From Sphingobacterium faecale (GTDB lineage: Bacteria; Bacteroidota; Bacteroidia; Sphingobacteriales; Sphingobacteriaceae): DNA of 64,000 nucleotides. The position numbers and the translations under genes were made by a program. Positions 26,653-34,970 of the stretch are shown here, piece by piece; within the stretch, counting starts at the first letter, position 1; each line of letters begins with the position of its first letter. The stretch covers positions 372,001 through 436,000 of the forward strand of contig NZ_JAERTY010000001.1 of NCBI RefSeq assembly GCF_016746095.1, in the 5' to 3' direction. The notes beneath the pieces are model-generated. The model did not search any database and was not told the DNA's origin. It saw only the letters and a list, made by a program, of their open reading frames with translations.

Positions 26653-27822
26653 ATGAGCGCTAGAAGAAGAATGAAAAAATCATTACAGGTTGTTTTCGTA
26701 GGAAGCCTGCTATGTCTGATGATACCGATCACATTCTGTACCTGCACGCCAGGGTATGCATTGCTTTCCGAAGAGAAGGCCGCTCGGTTGTCGCAAAGTG
26801 GTGTTGTGGAATATAATGGTGCATGGTACCAAGCGGGAGATACGATATACGGATACAAAAATTATGTTAAGCTGATAGTCGGTGACGCAAATGTCCCTTT
26901 ACTGCTAGGTATTCCACATGATGGTATGTTCGAAGGAAATCCCGTAATCCCGCTTACAGGTAATACAGGAAGGGATATTAATACGAAGCCGCTAACATTC
27001 GCGATCGCCGATTTGTTTAAGGCTGATACAGGACTACAGCCTTGGGTCATCTTGAGTGAAATAGACCGCAGAAGAATGGACGCTAATACGTACCCTAAGG
27101 ATGTGGATACCCGATACGGGATAGCTAGCGAGGGCCGCAAGACCTACGATAGTTACCATGAACTACTGTTGCTGGCACGTACCGTAATGGCTACTAATCT
27201 AGCAAATACAATGGGAGGAATTTTTATTGATATGCACGGACATGCACATCGGTATGCCCATGAGCAGGAAGAGGCATATACATCCATCATCAGCGGGAAG
27301 CAGATTTTATCACGATACATTGACCAATCGGATCTCGGCTACGGGCTCCTTGGGACCGAACTGGGTGAAGAGAATGCCCAATTGGATAGCTATGCAGACC
27401 GATCGACTATAGCCGGCCTTGCGAGTGCCCATCCGACAGTCTCGTTTTCTGCATTGCTCCGGGGACCTTATAGTTTGGGGGCCTTATTGGAGGCAGAAGG
27501 GGTTACGTCAGTACCGGGATCGGTTATACCGGCACCAGAATTTGACGCGGACAGATTCGGGACAAATGCAGCAGGTACCCCCAAGAGCCGTCCTTATTTC
27601 AACGGAGGTTTTTTGTCAAGACGGTATGGAACTGCAAAAATTGGAACTACGACTGGGTTTGCGGATAATATCTCCGCTATACAGATAGAAACGCCTGGGA
27701 TCAACGTACGCAACAATACGACGATTATAGCGCGCTCCTCACATAAATTTAAACGGGCAATTATCCAGTACCTTAATCATTGGTATAATTATAATTTCCC
27801 CAATAGCGTTTATCCTTATTAA
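26653..27822 (+). CDS. exported N-formylglutamate-amidohydrolase-fold protein (copy 3, divergent)
   Basis: 389 residues, the largest of the three paralogues. Motifs: 'LGIPHDGMFEG' (G replaced by D after the His), 'EIDRRRMDANTYP' (equivalent to the R..VDQNR box), 'IFIDMHGHAHRY', 'YSLGALLEAEGVTSVP' and 'AIQIETPGINVRN'. An N-terminal hydrophobic segment marks it as exported; Cys-rich 'TFCTCT' could be a weak lipobox. Two starts are possible: 26653, 2 bases after the previous stop, and 26671 (MKKSLQ), which gives a more ordinary signal peptide. The altered loop residues suggest a different acyl or chain-length preference from copies 1 and 2. Confidence 0.7.
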   Translation: MSARRRMKKSLQVVFVGSLLCLMIPITFCTCTPGYALLSEEKAARLSQSGVVEYNGAWYQAGDTIYGYKNYVKLIVGDANVPLLLGIPHDGMFEGNPVIPLTGNTGRDINTKPLTFAIADLFKADTGLQPWVILSEIDRRRMDANTYPKDVDTRYGIASEGRKTYDSYHELLLLARTVMATNLANTMGGIFIDMHGHAHRYAHEQEEAYTSIISGKQILSRYIDQSDLGYGLLGTELGEENAQLDSYADRSTIAGLASAHPTVSFSALLRGPYSLGALLEAEGVTSVPGSVIPAPEFDADRFGTNAAGTPKSRPYFNGGFLSRRYGTAKIGTTTGFADNISAIQIETPGINVRNNTTIIARSSHKFKRAIIQYLNHWYNYNFPNSVYPY

Positions 27823-27864
27823 CTAGAACATAACGAATCACTTTATCATAATAAAAACAGATAC

Positions 27865-29586
27865 ATGAATTTACAGAACCATATGAAGCGTAGTACTTTA
27901 TTTTTTACTATCAGTCTATTTTTAGTATGGGGCTGCCGCCCGCAGCAACCTGTGGCAGTAGATGCCTATAATTATCCGATTGTCAAACACGACACTTTCC
28001 AGCATGCCGCAGTCTCTTCCGCGCATCCACTGGCTAGTGAAGTGGGTAGGTATATATTGGAACAGGGAGGCACAGCTATGGATGCCGCTATAGCGGTGCA
28101 GTATGCGTTAGCGGTTGTCTATCCCAATGCCGGAAATATCGGTGGAGGAGGTTTTATGGTGGTACACACAAAAGAAGGACAGTCTTATACTATCGATTTT
28201 AGAGAAAAGGCACCGGGAAGTGCACATCGAGATATGTACCTCGATTCATTGGGCAATGCTGATCTGAGCAAAAGCCAGAACGGGCATTTGGCTTCGGGTG
28301 TACCAGGCTCAGTGGCCGGTATGGAGTTGGCCTACAATAAATTCGGAACGATGGATTTCAAAAAGCTGATCCAGCCAGCGATTGATCTGGCCGAAAAAGG
28401 CTTTACGATCACCGAGCGTGAAGCTAAAGGTCTGAATAGAATGAAAACTGACTTTGTCAAGTACAATACACAAACTCCTGCTTTTGTTAAAGAACAGCCT
28501 TGGCAGGACAAGGATACGCTAATACAAAGCGATCTGGCGGAGACGCTGAAGCGTATACAGCAGCACGGATCCAAAGGATTCTATGAAGGAGAAACGGCTC
28601 GTCTGATCGTTGAGGAGATGAAGAGAGGAGGTGGGATCATAAGCGAGCAGGATCTGAAGGATTATGTGGCACAAGAGCGTAAACCTATTGTATTTGACTA
28701 TAAAGGTTACGAGATTATAACTATGGGGCTCCCATCCAGTGGAGGATTGGTTATTCAACAAATGATGGAGATGATCAAGCCATATCCCATCGAACAGTAT
28801 GGCTTTCAAAGCAAAGAAGCGATCAATCTCATGGTAGAAGTAGAACGCAGAGCCTACGCAGATAGGACAGAATACATGGGAGATCCGGATTTTGTGGACG
28901 TACCTGTTGCTAAATTGGTGGATACGATGTATGTGAGATCCCGCATGGCCGACTTTACGCCTCTCCAAGCTTCTAGGAGTGAACATATAAAAGCGGGATT
29001 AGTCAAAGAGAAAGAAGAGACTACGCATTTTTCTATCATTGACAAAGATGGAAATATGGTGTCTTTGACGACTACGATCAACGGTGCTTATGGCAGTCGT
29101 GTGGTCGTCGGTGGAGCAGGTTTTATTTTGAACAATGAGATGGACGACTTCAGCGCTAAGCCGGGCGTACCGAATAAATTCGGATTGTTGGGTACAGAGG
29201 CTAACTCTATCGCCCCAGGCAAGCGGATGCTGAGCGCGATGTCGCCGACCATCGTGAAGAAGGACGGAAAGCCGTATGCGGTTGTAGGTACACCAGGTGG
29301 TTCTACTATTATCACGTCGGTATTCCAGACTTTAGTCAATCTTTTGGATTTTGATATGTCTGCCTATGACGCGGTCAACAAACCCAAATTTCACCACCAG
29401 TGGATGCCAGACCTTATCTATATAGAAAAGGATTTTGATCCGCAGGCGAGAAAAGAGGTAGAAGCACTGGGGTATGTGTTCAAAGAAAGGGAAAATATCG
29501 GCCGTACCGAGGTACTATTAGTCCGTGATGGTAAGATCGAAGCTGTGGGTGACAATCGGGGAGACGATAGTGTAGCAGGGTGGTAA
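27865..29586 (+). CDS. ggt: gamma-glutamyltransferase/gamma-glutamyl hydrolase (lipoprotein)
   Basis: 573 residues. N-terminal nucleophile hydrolase: the self-cleavage site is 'KEETTHFSIID', making Thr386 the catalytic residue of the small subunit. 'DFREKAP' supplies the Arg113 that holds the glutamyl carboxylate, 'MLSAMSPTIV' and 'GTPGGSTII' form the oxyanion pocket. The lid-loop segment 'NNEMDDFSAKPGVPN' (about 424-437) is present, as in E. coli. The Bacillus CapD and GGT enzymes that work directly on poly-gamma-glutamate lack this lid, so small gamma-glutamyl products may be the real substrate. 'FLVWGC' (Cys24) is a probable lipobox. GGT accepts D- or L-gamma-glutamyl groups, fitting the neighbouring D-aminoacylases and racemase. 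Confidence 0.93.
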   Translation: MNLQNHMKRSTLFFTISLFLVWGCRPQQPVAVDAYNYPIVKHDTFQHAAVSSAHPLASEVGRYILEQGGTAMDAAIAVQYALAVVYPNAGNIGGGGFMVVHTKEGQSYTIDFREKAPGSAHRDMYLDSLGNADLSKSQNGHLASGVPGSVAGMELAYNKFGTMDFKKLIQPAIDLAEKGFTITEREAKGLNRMKTDFVKYNTQTPAFVKEQPWQDKDTLIQSDLAETLKRIQQHGSKGFYEGETARLIVEEMKRGGGIISEQDLKDYVAQERKPIVFDYKGYEIITMGLPSSGGLVIQQMMEMIKPYPIEQYGFQSKEAINLMVEVERRAYADRTEYMGDPDFVDVPVAKLVDTMYVRSRMADFTPLQASRSEHIKAGLVKEKEETTHFSIIDKDGNMVSLTTTINGAYGSRVVVGGAGFILNNEMDDFSAKPGVPNKFGLLGTEANSIAPGKRMLSAMSPTIVKKDGKPYAVVGTPGGSTIITSVFQTLVNLLDFDMSAYDAVNKPKFHHQWMPDLIYIEKDFDPQARKEVEALGYVFKERENIGRTEVLLVRDGKIEAVGDNRGDDSVAGW

Positions 29587-29618
29587 GAGTAAAGCAATGG
29601 GAAATTAATATACACGGC

Positions 29619-31157
29619 ATGAAAAAGGTGATTTTAGCGTTGGGACTACTTTGTCCAGGGATATTGGCTGCACAACAAGAAGTTTTTGATTATTTTATAA
29701 AAAATGCTACGGTATACGACGGAACAGGGGCGGCAGGAGCCAAACGTAGTGTAGGTATACGCAACGATAAAGTAGCCTACGTGGGGCTAGATACCTTAAT
29801 GGAGGCGAAGCATACCATTGATGGTACAGGGTATGTGCTGTCTCCGGGATTTATAGATCCTCATACACATGCCGACCGGTGGCTAAAAGATGATAACACC
29901 AAATACCTGTATCCTTGGATCGCTCAAGGGGTGACGACAGTATTTGTAGGCAGTGATGGGTTCGGGACATACGAGATCAACAAAGAGTTTAACCTGTATG
30001 AGCAGAAAGGTATGGGTGCAAATGTAGCGGCTTTTGTGGGGTTTGGCCCCATAAGAAGCCGGGTATTAGGTAATGACGTGGTACAACCGGACAAAGCTGA
30101 TCTCGAAGAGATGAAACTTTTAGTGGAGCAAGGGATGCAGGAAGGTGCACTAGGACTGTCTACGGGGCTACTCTACGTTCCACAGATATGGTCGGAGACT
30201 CCGGAAATCATTGAATTATCTAAAGTTGCCGCAAAATACGGAGGCATATATGACACACATATGCGATCTGAAAGCGGAAATATTATTAATAGTGTGCGTG
30301 AGGTCATATCGATCGGTCAGACTGCCGCACTACCGGTACATATATCGCATATCAAAGTCAGCGGGATGGACAATTGGGGAAGATCTACTGAAGTGATCGA
30401 TCTGATCAACAAAGAGCGTGCGGCAGGTCTGGATATTACAGCGAATCAGTATCCCTTTGTGGCCTCACTGACTGGGTTGAAGAATGGTTTGCTACCCAAA
30501 TGGGCACTGGCCGGAGGGAATGCCAAGATGGTTAACCGCCTCAGTGATCCCAACGATCTGAAAAAAATAAAGACATTTCTAAAAAAGAGAACGGACGAGC
30601 AGAACAAGCGGGTCGTAATCTCTTCGTTGGACAAGAAAATACAACATCTGAACGGTAAGTCACTATATGACCTATGTCAGGAATGGAAAATGCCTATAGA
30701 AGAGGTCGGTGTCAAGTTATTGAAAGAACACCCTGCGGTCAGTGGGATGAGTTTTTCGATGGATGAGCAAGATATTATCAGTTTCTCTAAGGAGCCTTGG
30801 GTTATGACAGGATCTGACGGCGGCGGCTTCCACCCGAGGACATATGCCACGTTTACCCAGATTGTGGAGAACTTTTGTATGGCAAAAGAGATATTTCCAC
30901 TGGAATGGGCTATACATCGTGCGACTGGAATGACTGCTAAAAAATTTAAGATTCCAAGCCGTGGGGAGATCAAAGAAGGGTATTATGCCGACATCATTCT
31001 GTTTAAACCCGAAGAGGTAAAGGCGCATTCGGATCTGGTTAATATTGATTATCTTTCAGAAGGTATGAGGTATGTATTCGTCAATGGAGAGCCTGTCATA
31101 GCAGAAAGAGATTTTACCAAAGAATTACCGGGAAAAACCATAAAAAAAGCACAATGA
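29619..31157 (+). CDS. exported N-acyl-D-amino-acid deacylase family amidohydrolase (copy 2)
   Basis: The frame is open from 29580, inside the end of ggt, but the ATG at 29619 gives a proper signal peptide (MKKVILALGLLCPGILAAQ) and is preferred; length then is 512 residues. It shares the full architecture of copy 1: 'GFIDPHTHADRW', 'YDTHMRSESG', 'VHISHIKVSG', 'VMTGSDGGGFHPRTY' and 'REIKEGYYADIILF'-like C-terminal metal-domain features. The classical Cys position is again Asp ('VGSDGFG'). Differences just after the first metal motif ('HADRWLKDDNT' against 'HHNGSLMSEDA') suggest another substrate. Its last four bases overlap the racemase start (ATGA). Confidence 0.82.
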   Translation: MKKVILALGLLCPGILAAQQEVFDYFIKNATVYDGTGAAGAKRSVGIRNDKVAYVGLDTLMEAKHTIDGTGYVLSPGFIDPHTHADRWLKDDNTKYLYPWIAQGVTTVFVGSDGFGTYEINKEFNLYEQKGMGANVAAFVGFGPIRSRVLGNDVVQPDKADLEEMKLLVEQGMQEGALGLSTGLLYVPQIWSETPEIIELSKVAAKYGGIYDTHMRSESGNIINSVREVISIGQTAALPVHISHIKVSGMDNWGRSTEVIDLINKERAAGLDITANQYPFVASLTGLKNGLLPKWALAGGNAKMVNRLSDPNDLKKIKTFLKKRTDEQNKRVVISSLDKKIQHLNGKSLYDLCQEWKMPIEEVGVKLLKEHPAVSGMSFSMDEQDIISFSKEPWVMTGSDGGGFHPRTYATFTQIVENFCMAKEIFPLEWAIHRATGMTAKKFKIPSRGEIKEGYYADIILFKPEEVKAHSDLVNIDYLSEGMRYVFVNGEPVIAERDFTKELPGKTIKKAQ

Positions 31158-32668
31158 GAAAATTGAATATTGTATTACTGGCGCTTTTGTCAGGCGGTAT
31201 AATCTCTTGTTTCCAACCTAAGAAGGAAACCGAAGAAGTAGCATTATTGCCCATAGAGAAAGCTATCTTGGAAGATAGCTCCAGTTTTTATTTTGTAAAC
31301 TTTGGGCAGTATCCGAGTGTACTCAAAGAACTACCGATAGGGGTGTTCGATTCGGGAACGGGAGGGTTGACTGTATTGGACGCGATTGTGAGATTTGATG
31401 AGTATAACAACACAGACAGACAGAATGGAGCTGACGGAGTAGCTGATTTTCAGCGCGAAGATTTTATATATCTGGCCGATCAGGCCAATATGCCGTATGG
31501 CAATTACCACGCTTCGGGCAAAACCGATTTATTGCAGGAGCATATCATTAAGGATTTTCAGTTTTTGTTAGGCAATAAGTATTATTCCTTATTGGCCGAA
31601 AGAGAGCTGATTACTAAGAGGCCCGTCAAAGCTATCGTAGTAGCTTGTAATACGGCGACAGCCTACGGTTATAAAGAGGCTTTGGAGTTCGTGGAGAAAG
31701 CGGGGGTAAATGTTCCTATCATCGGGGTGATCAATGCTGCAGTAAAGGGTACGTTAGCCCAGTTTGCCAAAGATGAGAATGGTACCATCGGAGTTTTTGC
31801 TACGGTCGGTACTATCGCTTCCGAAGGGTACGAGAAAACCATTTTATCAGCAGTGAAAGAACAAGGGTATACAGGCCGTCTCCAGATTGTTAACCAAGGT
31901 GGACACGGACTAGCCGAAGCGGTAGATGAAGAGGTGGACTATATCGATAGAACGGTAAATAAGCCTCGTGATGCTTACCGGGGGCCTTCGCTCAGTGATG
32001 ACAAGCACCGGATAGATAAAAAATATTTAGAGGCTTATAATTTCAATTTTGAAGACAACCAGATGCTGTGTGATACTAAAAACACAGATGACTGTAATAT
32101 CTTACAGATCAACTCGCCGGAAAACTATGTGCGGTATCATTTGGTGTCGATGCTCAACAACCTACAGAAACTGGACAATCCTCAACCTTTGAAAGCACTG
32201 ATATTGGGATGCACACACTATCCATATATGATCCGGGAAATTCAAACAGTATTGGACGAACTGCGGAACTTCTATGATGAAGAAAGCAAGAGATATCCGT
32301 ACAAGGCACTGATCAGCGATCAGATACATATCGTGGACCCGTCGGTCTATGTCGCGAAGGAGTTGTTCGATACGCTGAAGGAACGTCAATTGTTTAATGA
32401 CCATGGCGATATGCTGGCAAACAGTGAGTTTTTTATTTCGGTCCCCAATACCTCAAATAAGAATATACAATTGGACAGCGCCGGCCGATTTACCTATGAT
32501 TATAAATATGGACGAACGGCGGGAGAGATACAGGAGTATGTAAAAGCTGTGCCTTTTGCCAATCAGAATATTTCTAGGGAAACACTAGACCGGTTCCGGC
32601 AGGTCATACCGAAGACTTTTGAGTTGATACGTAACTTTAGCCAAAAGCATGACAACAGTATAAAATAA
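31154..32668 (+). CDS. glutamate racemase-family lipoprotein (extracytoplasmic)
   Basis: 504 residues, nearly twice the usual 260-290 of MurI. Lipobox GIISC (Cys19) anchors it outside the cytoplasm. Racemase motifs are all present: 'IGVFDSGTGGLTVL' (Asp66, Ser67), 'VVACNTATA' (first catalytic Cys165) and 'LGCTHYPY' (second catalytic Cys353). The extra length comes from insertions at about 84-102 and 262-325 plus a C-terminal extension. Normal glutamate racemases make D-Glu in the cytoplasm for peptidoglycan; an exported lipoprotein at the end of a D-aminoacylase/GGT operon instead suggests conversion of liberated D-Glu to L-Glu before uptake. It ends the tight gene run that began at 22588. 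Confidence 0.85.
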   Translation: MRKLNIVLLALLSGGIISCFQPKKETEEVALLPIEKAILEDSSSFYFVNFGQYPSVLKELPIGVFDSGTGGLTVLDAIVRFDEYNNTDRQNGADGVADFQREDFIYLADQANMPYGNYHASGKTDLLQEHIIKDFQFLLGNKYYSLLAERELITKRPVKAIVVACNTATAYGYKEALEFVEKAGVNVPIIGVINAAVKGTLAQFAKDENGTIGVFATVGTIASEGYEKTILSAVKEQGYTGRLQIVNQGGHGLAEAVDEEVDYIDRTVNKPRDAYRGPSLSDDKHRIDKKYLEAYNFNFEDNQMLCDTKNTDDCNILQINSPENYVRYHLVSMLNNLQKLDNPQPLKALILGCTHYPYMIREIQTVLDELRNFYDEESKRYPYKALISDQIHIVDPSVYVAKELFDTLKERQLFNDHGDMLANSEFFISVPNTSNKNIQLDSAGRFTYDYKYGRTAGEIQEYVKAVPFANQNISRETLDRFRQVIPKTFELIRNFSQKHDNSIK

Positions 32669-32675
32669 TAGGAAG

Positions 32676-32976
32676 ATGATACGGAAGGTAGATCGGTTAA
32701 GAAGAACGCTCGACTTGCTATGTGTATGCGTACTATACGGTATGCCAATAAATGCACATGCGAATATGGGCTAAGCTCGAATGGGATTTAGAAACTGTCA
32801 TTGCTAGCTACGAGGCGGTAGACGTGAGAGGAGCGTAGTCTGGGAGGGATGTCAACTTGAAATCGTCATCCTTAAATAGTTGTTAGAACGGGTTGGTGAT
32901 AAAGGCTGGATTTAACGTGGACTCTCTGGATAGAACTAAATTTGCATCTATCTACGTATGTAATAAAGAAATCTGA
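32676..32976 (+). pseudogene. decayed remnant of a second serine hydrolase (beta-lactamase-like) gene
   Basis: The gap before the intact serine hydrolase gene is not empty. At 32676-32774 a 32-codon frame begins 7 bases after the racemase stop and encodes a signal-peptide-like stretch (hydrophobic 13-23, 'PINAHA' cleavage site), then stops. At 32887-32976 another frame encodes 'LVIKAGFNVDSLDRTKFAS', which aligns with 'LGIKNAGFNIDSLDHSKFAS' at residues 209-228 of the downstream enzyme. About 19 of 26 residues are identical and one codon is missing. In-frame stops lie just before and after. The SxxK and HTG regions are absent. A paralogue has therefore been lost by deletion. The first part belonging to the same gene is inferred. 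Confidence 0.7.
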
Positions 32977-32989
32977 TAACGGTTGAAAT

Positions 32990-34162
32990 ATGATAGATAT
33001 GAATAGACTTAAAACTTACTTTACCTTAGCATTCTCCTTATTATTACTAGGGAGTACCCAGGTATTGGCTCAGTCCGGTGGAAAAGACCTGGAGAATGAA
33101 CTGAAAATGATCATGGCAGAGAATAACGGTATAGGAATGGCCGTAGTCGTGATCAAGGATAATAAGGTGGTTTATAATAAATCGCTAGGTTATAGTGATT
33201 TAGAGACGAAGTCGGTATTGGAAGACGATCATATATTTCGTATAGCTTCTATTTCCAAATCTTTTACCACCTCATCTCTATTGAAATTAGTCGAAAAGGG
33301 ACAGGTCAGCCTACAGGATAATGTTAGTGACCTGATTGGGTTTCCGGTAGTAAACCCTAATTTTCCGGAAAAGGTCATTACCTTGGAAATGTTGCTCTCA
33401 CACACGTCAAGTATGAATGATTCACAAAAATACAGCAGCTTAGATATCATCAATCCCGATAAAAACCCAACTTACGCCAAGAGCTATAGCGACTATCCTC
33501 CAGGCGCTAAGCATGTCTATTGCAATATGGGGTATAACCTGGCAGGCGCTATTTTAGAAAAACTGCAGGGGAAAAGATTTGACATTGTGATCCGAGAGCA
33601 GATTTTGAACCCTTTGGGTATTAAAAACGCGGGTTTTAATATCGATTCGCTAGATCATTCGAAATTTGCTTCATTGTATGTATTTGACTCGAAAACGGGT
33701 GATTTTACTAAATCAGATGTGGCTTATCGTAGATTAGATACCAAAGATTATGTCATCGGTTATACCGGCGCACGTTTTTCGCCTACAGGAGGCATGAAAA
33801 TATCAGCATTGGATCTCGCTAGGTATATGCAGATGCATATGAATTATGGTATTTATAATGGGCATAGAATTCTGTCGGAACCTTCCTCTGCTTTGATGCA
33901 AAAGCCTTTTGCTGAAGTTAGTGAGACACGTCAGTACGGGTTGGCAATACGTATAGCCAAGGATCTAATTGCAGGAGAAACCATGATTGGTCATACGGGG
34001 TCGGCATCGGGATTACGCAGTGCCATGTTTTTTGAGCCACATAAGAAGTTTGGGTTTGTCGTGATCATCAATGGGATGGATCATACCTTACAAACGGATG
34101 GCTATGTAGCTTTGCAAAAGGAGGTTGTTAATACGTTATATCGCTGCTTTATAGAGGAGTAA
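32990..34162 (+). CDS. secreted serine hydrolase, class C beta-lactamase/D-aminopeptidase family
   Basis: 390 residues with a signal peptide ending near VLAQ. The catalytic set of the PF00144 family is complete: 'SISK' (Ser87 nucleophile, Lys90), 'YCN' (Tyr177, Asn179) and 'HTG' (335-337). Such enzymes include beta-lactamases, DD-peptidases, D-aminopeptidases and esterases; sequence alone does not decide. Its place right after the D-glutamate locus, and beside a decayed paralogue, makes a D-peptide or D-amino-acyl substrate attractive but unproven. Two starts are close (32990 and 32999); the second gives the simpler signal peptide. It is followed by a strong terminator. Confidence 0.85.
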   Translation: MIDMNRLKTYFTLAFSLLLLGSTQVLAQSGGKDLENELKMIMAENNGIGMAVVVIKDNKVVYNKSLGYSDLETKSVLEDDHIFRIASISKSFTTSSLLKLVEKGQVSLQDNVSDLIGFPVVNPNFPEKVITLEMLLSHTSSMNDSQKYSSLDIINPDKNPTYAKSYSDYPPGAKHVYCNMGYNLAGAILEKLQGKRFDIVIREQILNPLGIKNAGFNIDSLDHSKFASLYVFDSKTGDFTKSDVAYRRLDTKDYVIGYTGARFSPTGGMKISALDLARYMQMHMNYGIYNGHRILSEPSSALMQKPFAEVSETRQYGLAIRIAKDLIAGETMIGHTGSASGLRSAMFFEPHKKFGFVVIINGMDHTLQTDGYVALQKEVVNTLYRCFIEE

Positions 34163-34202
34163 AGTTAAGAGAGGGGGGCTTAATGTCTATAGACCCCGTT
34201 GT

Positions 34203-34240
34203 AATCAGGTGTCGTTTAATAAATGATACCTGATTTTTTT
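34203..34240 (+). terminator. Rho-independent terminator after the serine hydrolase gene
   Basis: An 11-bp stem (AATCAGGTGTC with GATACCTGATT, arms 34203-34213 and 34225-34235, one G-T pair) with an 11-base loop merges into a run of seven T ending at 34240. Confidence 0.9.
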
Positions 34241-34311
34241 GTGTTTTATTATTATCTTTATTTGGTTTCTTTGAAAGTAGATTTAATGATCAGATTTAAA
34301 AAAAGCACGAA

Positions 34312-34884
34312 ATGAGCGATCGTAAAGAATTAGATGCTATCGTTGAAAAAAATAATGATAATATACGTAAACTCCATGAGATCGTTAAGCAGACTATGGA
34401 GGAGGAAGCACTTATTGTAGATCGTTTGGTTCATCCTCCCAAAGAGGTTTTGAGTAGAGGGCAGCGCATATCGGATAGAGTAGCCCAATTTGGGGGAAGT
34501 TGGCGTTTTATAATTATTTTTATTGTTATTCTGCTGGTGTGGATTGCTTTTAATACGCTTGCCCTGAAAAACGAACAATTTGACCCTTATCCTTTTATTC
34601 TGATGAATCTTGTGCTTTCCTGTGTAGCAGCATTGCAAGCACCAATTATTATGATGAGCCAGAATAGGCAAGAGGAAAAGGATCGAATGCGGGGTGAAAA
34701 TGACTACTTGGTGAATCTAAAAGCTGAACTGGAAATACGTAGTCTTCATCAAAAGATGGATATTTTACTTGAAGAGCAAATTAAGGGCCTATACGATACG
34801 CAACAGCAACAGTATAAGCTAATCAAACAGTTGTATCATAAGGTTGAAAAATTAGAGCATAAATTGGGTGAAAGAGACGTGTAA
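34312..34884 (+). CDS. DUF1003-family inner-membrane protein
   Basis: 190 residues: a charged N-terminal helix, then 'RISDRVAQFGGSWRFIIIF' leading into two membrane segments (about 62-81 and 95-118) joined by a short loop with 'FDPYPFILMNLVLSCVAALQAP'. This is the DUF1003 signature. A C-terminal coiled coil follows, about 130-188, rich in Gln/Glu/Lys. Function of the family is not established. It has its own promoter region after a terminator and is convergent with the ABC-F gene. Confidence 0.85.
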   Translation: MSDRKELDAIVEKNNDNIRKLHEIVKQTMEEEALIVDRLVHPPKEVLSRGQRISDRVAQFGGSWRFIIIFIVILLVWIAFNTLALKNEQFDPYPFILMNLVLSCVAALQAPIIMMSQNRQEEKDRMRGENDYLVNLKAELEIRSLHQKMDILLEEQIKGLYDTQQQQYKLIKQLYHKVEKLEHKLGERDV

Positions 34885-34901
34885 TGGGTTCGTATATCGC
34901 C

Positions 34902-34945
34902 AAAAAAAATTGACCACTGTATCAAACGTATTGATAAGTGGTCAA
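34902..34945 (-). terminator. terminator of the ABC-F gene (minus strand)
   Basis: TTGACCACT-TATCAA (34910-34925, one bulged G) pairs with TTGATA-AGTGGTCAA (34931-34945), giving about 15 pairs around a 5-base loop. On the minus strand the hairpin is followed by eight T (the A-run at 34902-34909). It lies between two convergent genes. Confidence 0.85.
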
Positions 34946-34970
34946 ATATGAAGGATGAACGGAAATAGGC

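Noticed and set aside
31154..32668. Ordinary cytoplasmic MurI for cell-wall synthesis
   Set aside because: Lipoprotein signal, doubled length and position in an exported-enzyme operon do not fit.
12321..34162. Polysaccharide utilisation locus
   Set aside because: SusCD and sigma/FecR are present but no glycoside hydrolase, lyase or carbohydrate esterase is encoded in the locus.
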